A DNA stretch of 6,953 nucleotides from contig JALHUG010000206.1 of assembly GCA_022866185.1 (NCBI GenBank), positions 1 through 6,953 of the forward strand, in the 5' to 3' direction. The number at the start of each line of letters is the position of its first letter. Position 1 is the first letter of the stretch. The notes below the pieces were generated by a model. It worked only from the letters and a program-made list of their open reading frames with translations. It did no database searches and was not told the DNA's origin. This document shows positions 5,340 through 6,953 of the stretch, piece after piece. This DNA comes from Dehalococcoidia bacterium. GTDB lineage: Bacteria > Chloroflexota > Dehalococcoidia > SM23-28-2. Made by a program: the position numbers and the translations under genes.

Positions 5340-6943
5340 TAGCCCACCCGGGGGCCAGCGCTTCGAACTTCCGGTGGGAGCTGTCCAGCAAACTGCTTGA
5401 AGTTCTCGTCGAACATGCCAGCCAGCTTTTTGGCCTGAGCATCATATGCCACCGCATCCGGCCAGGTCGCTCGCGGCTTCAGCACCTCGGCCGGCACATC
5501 CGGACAGGCAGTGGGGACCTGAATGCCGAAGATGGGGTCCTCCTCGCTGGGGACATCAGCCAGGGTGCCACTCAACGCCGCCCGTACCATTGCGCGGGTA
5601 TGAGCGATGGCTATACGCTGCCCGACTCCATGGGGGCCGCCGCTCCAGCCGGTGTTTATCATCCAGACATTTACCTTATGTCGAGTCGCCTTTTCCCGCA
5701 ACAGCTTGGCGTATACGTTGGGGTGCAGGGCCATGAAGGGCGCGCCGAAGCAGGCGCTGAAGATGGCCTGCGGTTCCACCACGCCCCTTTCCGTACCGGC
5801 GACCCTGGCCGTATAGCCTGACAGGAAGTGGTACATGGCTTGAGCTGCGGTGAGCTTGGCGATCGGCGGCATCACGCCGAAGGCATCGGCGGTGAGCATG
5901 ATGATATTGGAGGGATGCCCTGCCACACCGCGGGGGCTGGCATTGGGCATGAAGTTCACAGGATAGCAGGCGCGAGTGTTCTCGGTGAGGGAGGCGTCAT
6001 CGAGGTCGGTCAGACGGGTGACGGTGTCTACAGCCACGTTCTCCAGGATGGCGCCAAAACGGCGGATGGCCTGGTATATTTCGGGCTCGGCCTTTTGCGA
6101 CAGGCGGATGACCTTGGCATAGCAGCCGCCCTCGAACGTGAATACCCCGTGGTCGCTCCAGCCGTGCTCGTCATCGCCGACAAGGCTGCGATCGGCCACC
6201 GCCGAGAGGGTGGTCTTACCCGTGCCGGACAGGCCGAAGAACAAGGCTACATCTCCACTGGGCCCGGCATTGGCCGAACAGTGCATGGACAGCACCTGCT
6301 TCTGAGGCAGGATGTAGTTCATGACGGTGAAGACCGATTTCTTGATCTCCCCGGCGTAGCTAGTGCCACCCACCAGCACCAGGCCCTGGCTGAAGTTGAC
6401 CACTATGAACGCTTCCGAGTTGGTGCCGTCCAGCTCCGGTACGGCGTGGAACTGAGGCGCCTGGATGACGGTGAAGGCGGGCACGTGCTGGGCCAGCTCC
6501 TCAGTGGTGGCATGGATGAACATATTGCGGGCGAAGAGGTTGTGCCAGGCGGCCTCTGTGATTACCCGAATGGGGATGCGGTACTCCCGATCGGCCCCCA
6601 CAAAGCAGTCCTGTATGAACAGGTCCTTGCCCTGGAGATAGGCCAGCAGGCGGTTACGCAGAATCTCGAACTGGGCCGGTTCGATGCCGCGGTTGTATGC
6701 GCCCCACCAGATCATGTCCTCGCTGGACGGTTCACGCACTATGAATTTGTCCTGAGGCGAGCGGCCGGTATACTGACCGGTGCGCACCGCCAAAGGCCCA
6801 AGATGGGTGATAACCGCCTCCCGACGCCGCACAGTCTCCTCGTACAGGACAGGCGTCGAGAGGTTCCACCATACGTTGCCAACGTTCCTGATGCCATGGT
6901 GCTCCAGGCCGTAAGGACTGTGAACCCTGTCTAGCTGCTCCAC
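5339..6943 (-). CDS. pckA: Phosphoenolpyruvate carboxykinase (ATP)
   Basis: Cytoplasmic enzyme converting oxaloacetate and ATP to phosphoenolpyruvate, CO2 and ADP, the entry step of gluconeogenesis (reversible in some fermenters). It has 534 residues, normal for the ATP-dependent family and unlike the longer GTP type. Substrate-binding R61 lies in TGRSPQDKFIV. Y196 and K201/K202 lie in GTSYAGEIKKSVF, H221 in SMHCSAN, and the P-loop GLSGTGKTT is at 237-245 with K243. The kinase-2/metal motif LVGDDEHGW has D257 and D258, and ENTRACYPVNF has R324. The C-terminal nucleotide-site segments GYTARVAGTE and NTGWSGGPHGVG are also present, so all active-site residues I can check are in place. The start is a GTG at 6943 with GGGGAG 4 nt upstream, which gives the family-like N-terminus with GIRNVGNVWWNLSTPVLYEE; the promoter lies beyond the window. 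It is transcribed toward the hydrolase gene and shares no operon here. Confidence 0.97.
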   Translation of the reverse strand: MEQLDRVHSPYGLEHHGIRNVGNVWWNLSTPVLYEETVRRREAVITHLGPLAVRTGQYTGRSPQDKFIVREPSSEDMIWWGAYNRGIEPAQFEILRNRLLAYLQGKDLFIQDCFVGADREYRIPIRVITEAAWHNLFARNMFIHATTEELAQHVPAFTVIQAPQFHAVPELDGTNSEAFIVVNFSQGLVLVGGTSYAGEIKKSVFTVMNYILPQKQVLSMHCSANAGPSGDVALFFGLSGTGKTTLSAVADRSLVGDDEHGWSDHGVFTFEGGCYAKVIRLSQKAEPEIYQAIRRFGAILENVAVDTVTRLTDLDDASLTENTRACYPVNFMPNASPRGVAGHPSNIIMLTADAFGVMPPIAKLTAAQAMYHFLSGYTARVAGTERGVVEPQAIFSACFGAPFMALHPNVYAKLLREKATRHKVNVWMINTGWSGGPHGVGQRIAIAHTRAMVRAALSGTLADVPSEEDPIFGIQVPTACPDVPAEVLKPRATWPDAVAYDAQAKKLAGMFDENFKQFAGQLPPEVRSAGPRVG

Positions 6944-6953
6944 GCCTCTCCCC

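Noticed and set aside
5828..6934. A 368-codon + strand ORF opposite pckA
   Set aside because: It is antisense to a gene with intact family motifs along its length; its protein has no recognisable domain and is explained by high GC.

Overview
The window is GC-rich bacterial DNA with a compact, mostly housekeeping gene set. The combination of a dnaJ-prmA-rsmE cluster, an M23 peptidase with a small beta-rich N-terminal region, a 'CGGG...PTPAAT' type lipoprotein and an ATP-type PEP carboxykinase suggests a Chloroflexota-like bacterium (Dehalococcoidia-like is my best guess). That placement is inference from gene style; no marker gene in the window settles it.

Layout. Bases 1-712 (+) hold the 3' part of an M23 (LytM-type) cell-wall peptidase; its frame stays open to 1020, antisense to the next gene. 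Bases 3524-721 (-) are a tight operon dnaJ -> prmA -> rsmE: an Hsp40 co-chaperone, the ribosomal protein L11 methyltransferase and the 16S rRNA m3U1498 methyltransferase. In the sequence as given, rsmE is broken by one extra base at about 1342. Bases 3545-4540 are an accessory island. It contains the N-terminal remnant of an ISL3-type transposase, frameshifted and truncated, whose start codon and ribosome binding site lie in one arm of a long inverted repeat. After it come two REP/BIME-like doublets of palindromes with TGAA loops, a perfect 66-bp direct repeat, and a run of three abutting hairpins. Bases 4556-5299 (+) encode a secreted, probably lipid-anchored alpha/beta hydrolase. Bases 6943-5339 (-) encode a complete ATP-dependent phosphoenolpyruvate carboxykinase (pckA), convergent with the hydrolase across a 39-nt gap.

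How the parts relate. dnaJ, prmA and rsmE form a protein-folding and ribosome-modification unit; the usual upstream partners hrcA, grpE and dnaK are absent, and the transposase remnant lies directly upstream of dnaJ. pckA is central carbon metabolism (gluconeogenesis), unrelated to its neighbours. The least explained stretch is the palindrome/repeat block at 4145-4503.

Three places look like single-base (or +2) frame errors: a G run at 703-706, base 1342, and a C run at 3948-3952. They could be assembly errors or real gene decay; raw reads would decide.
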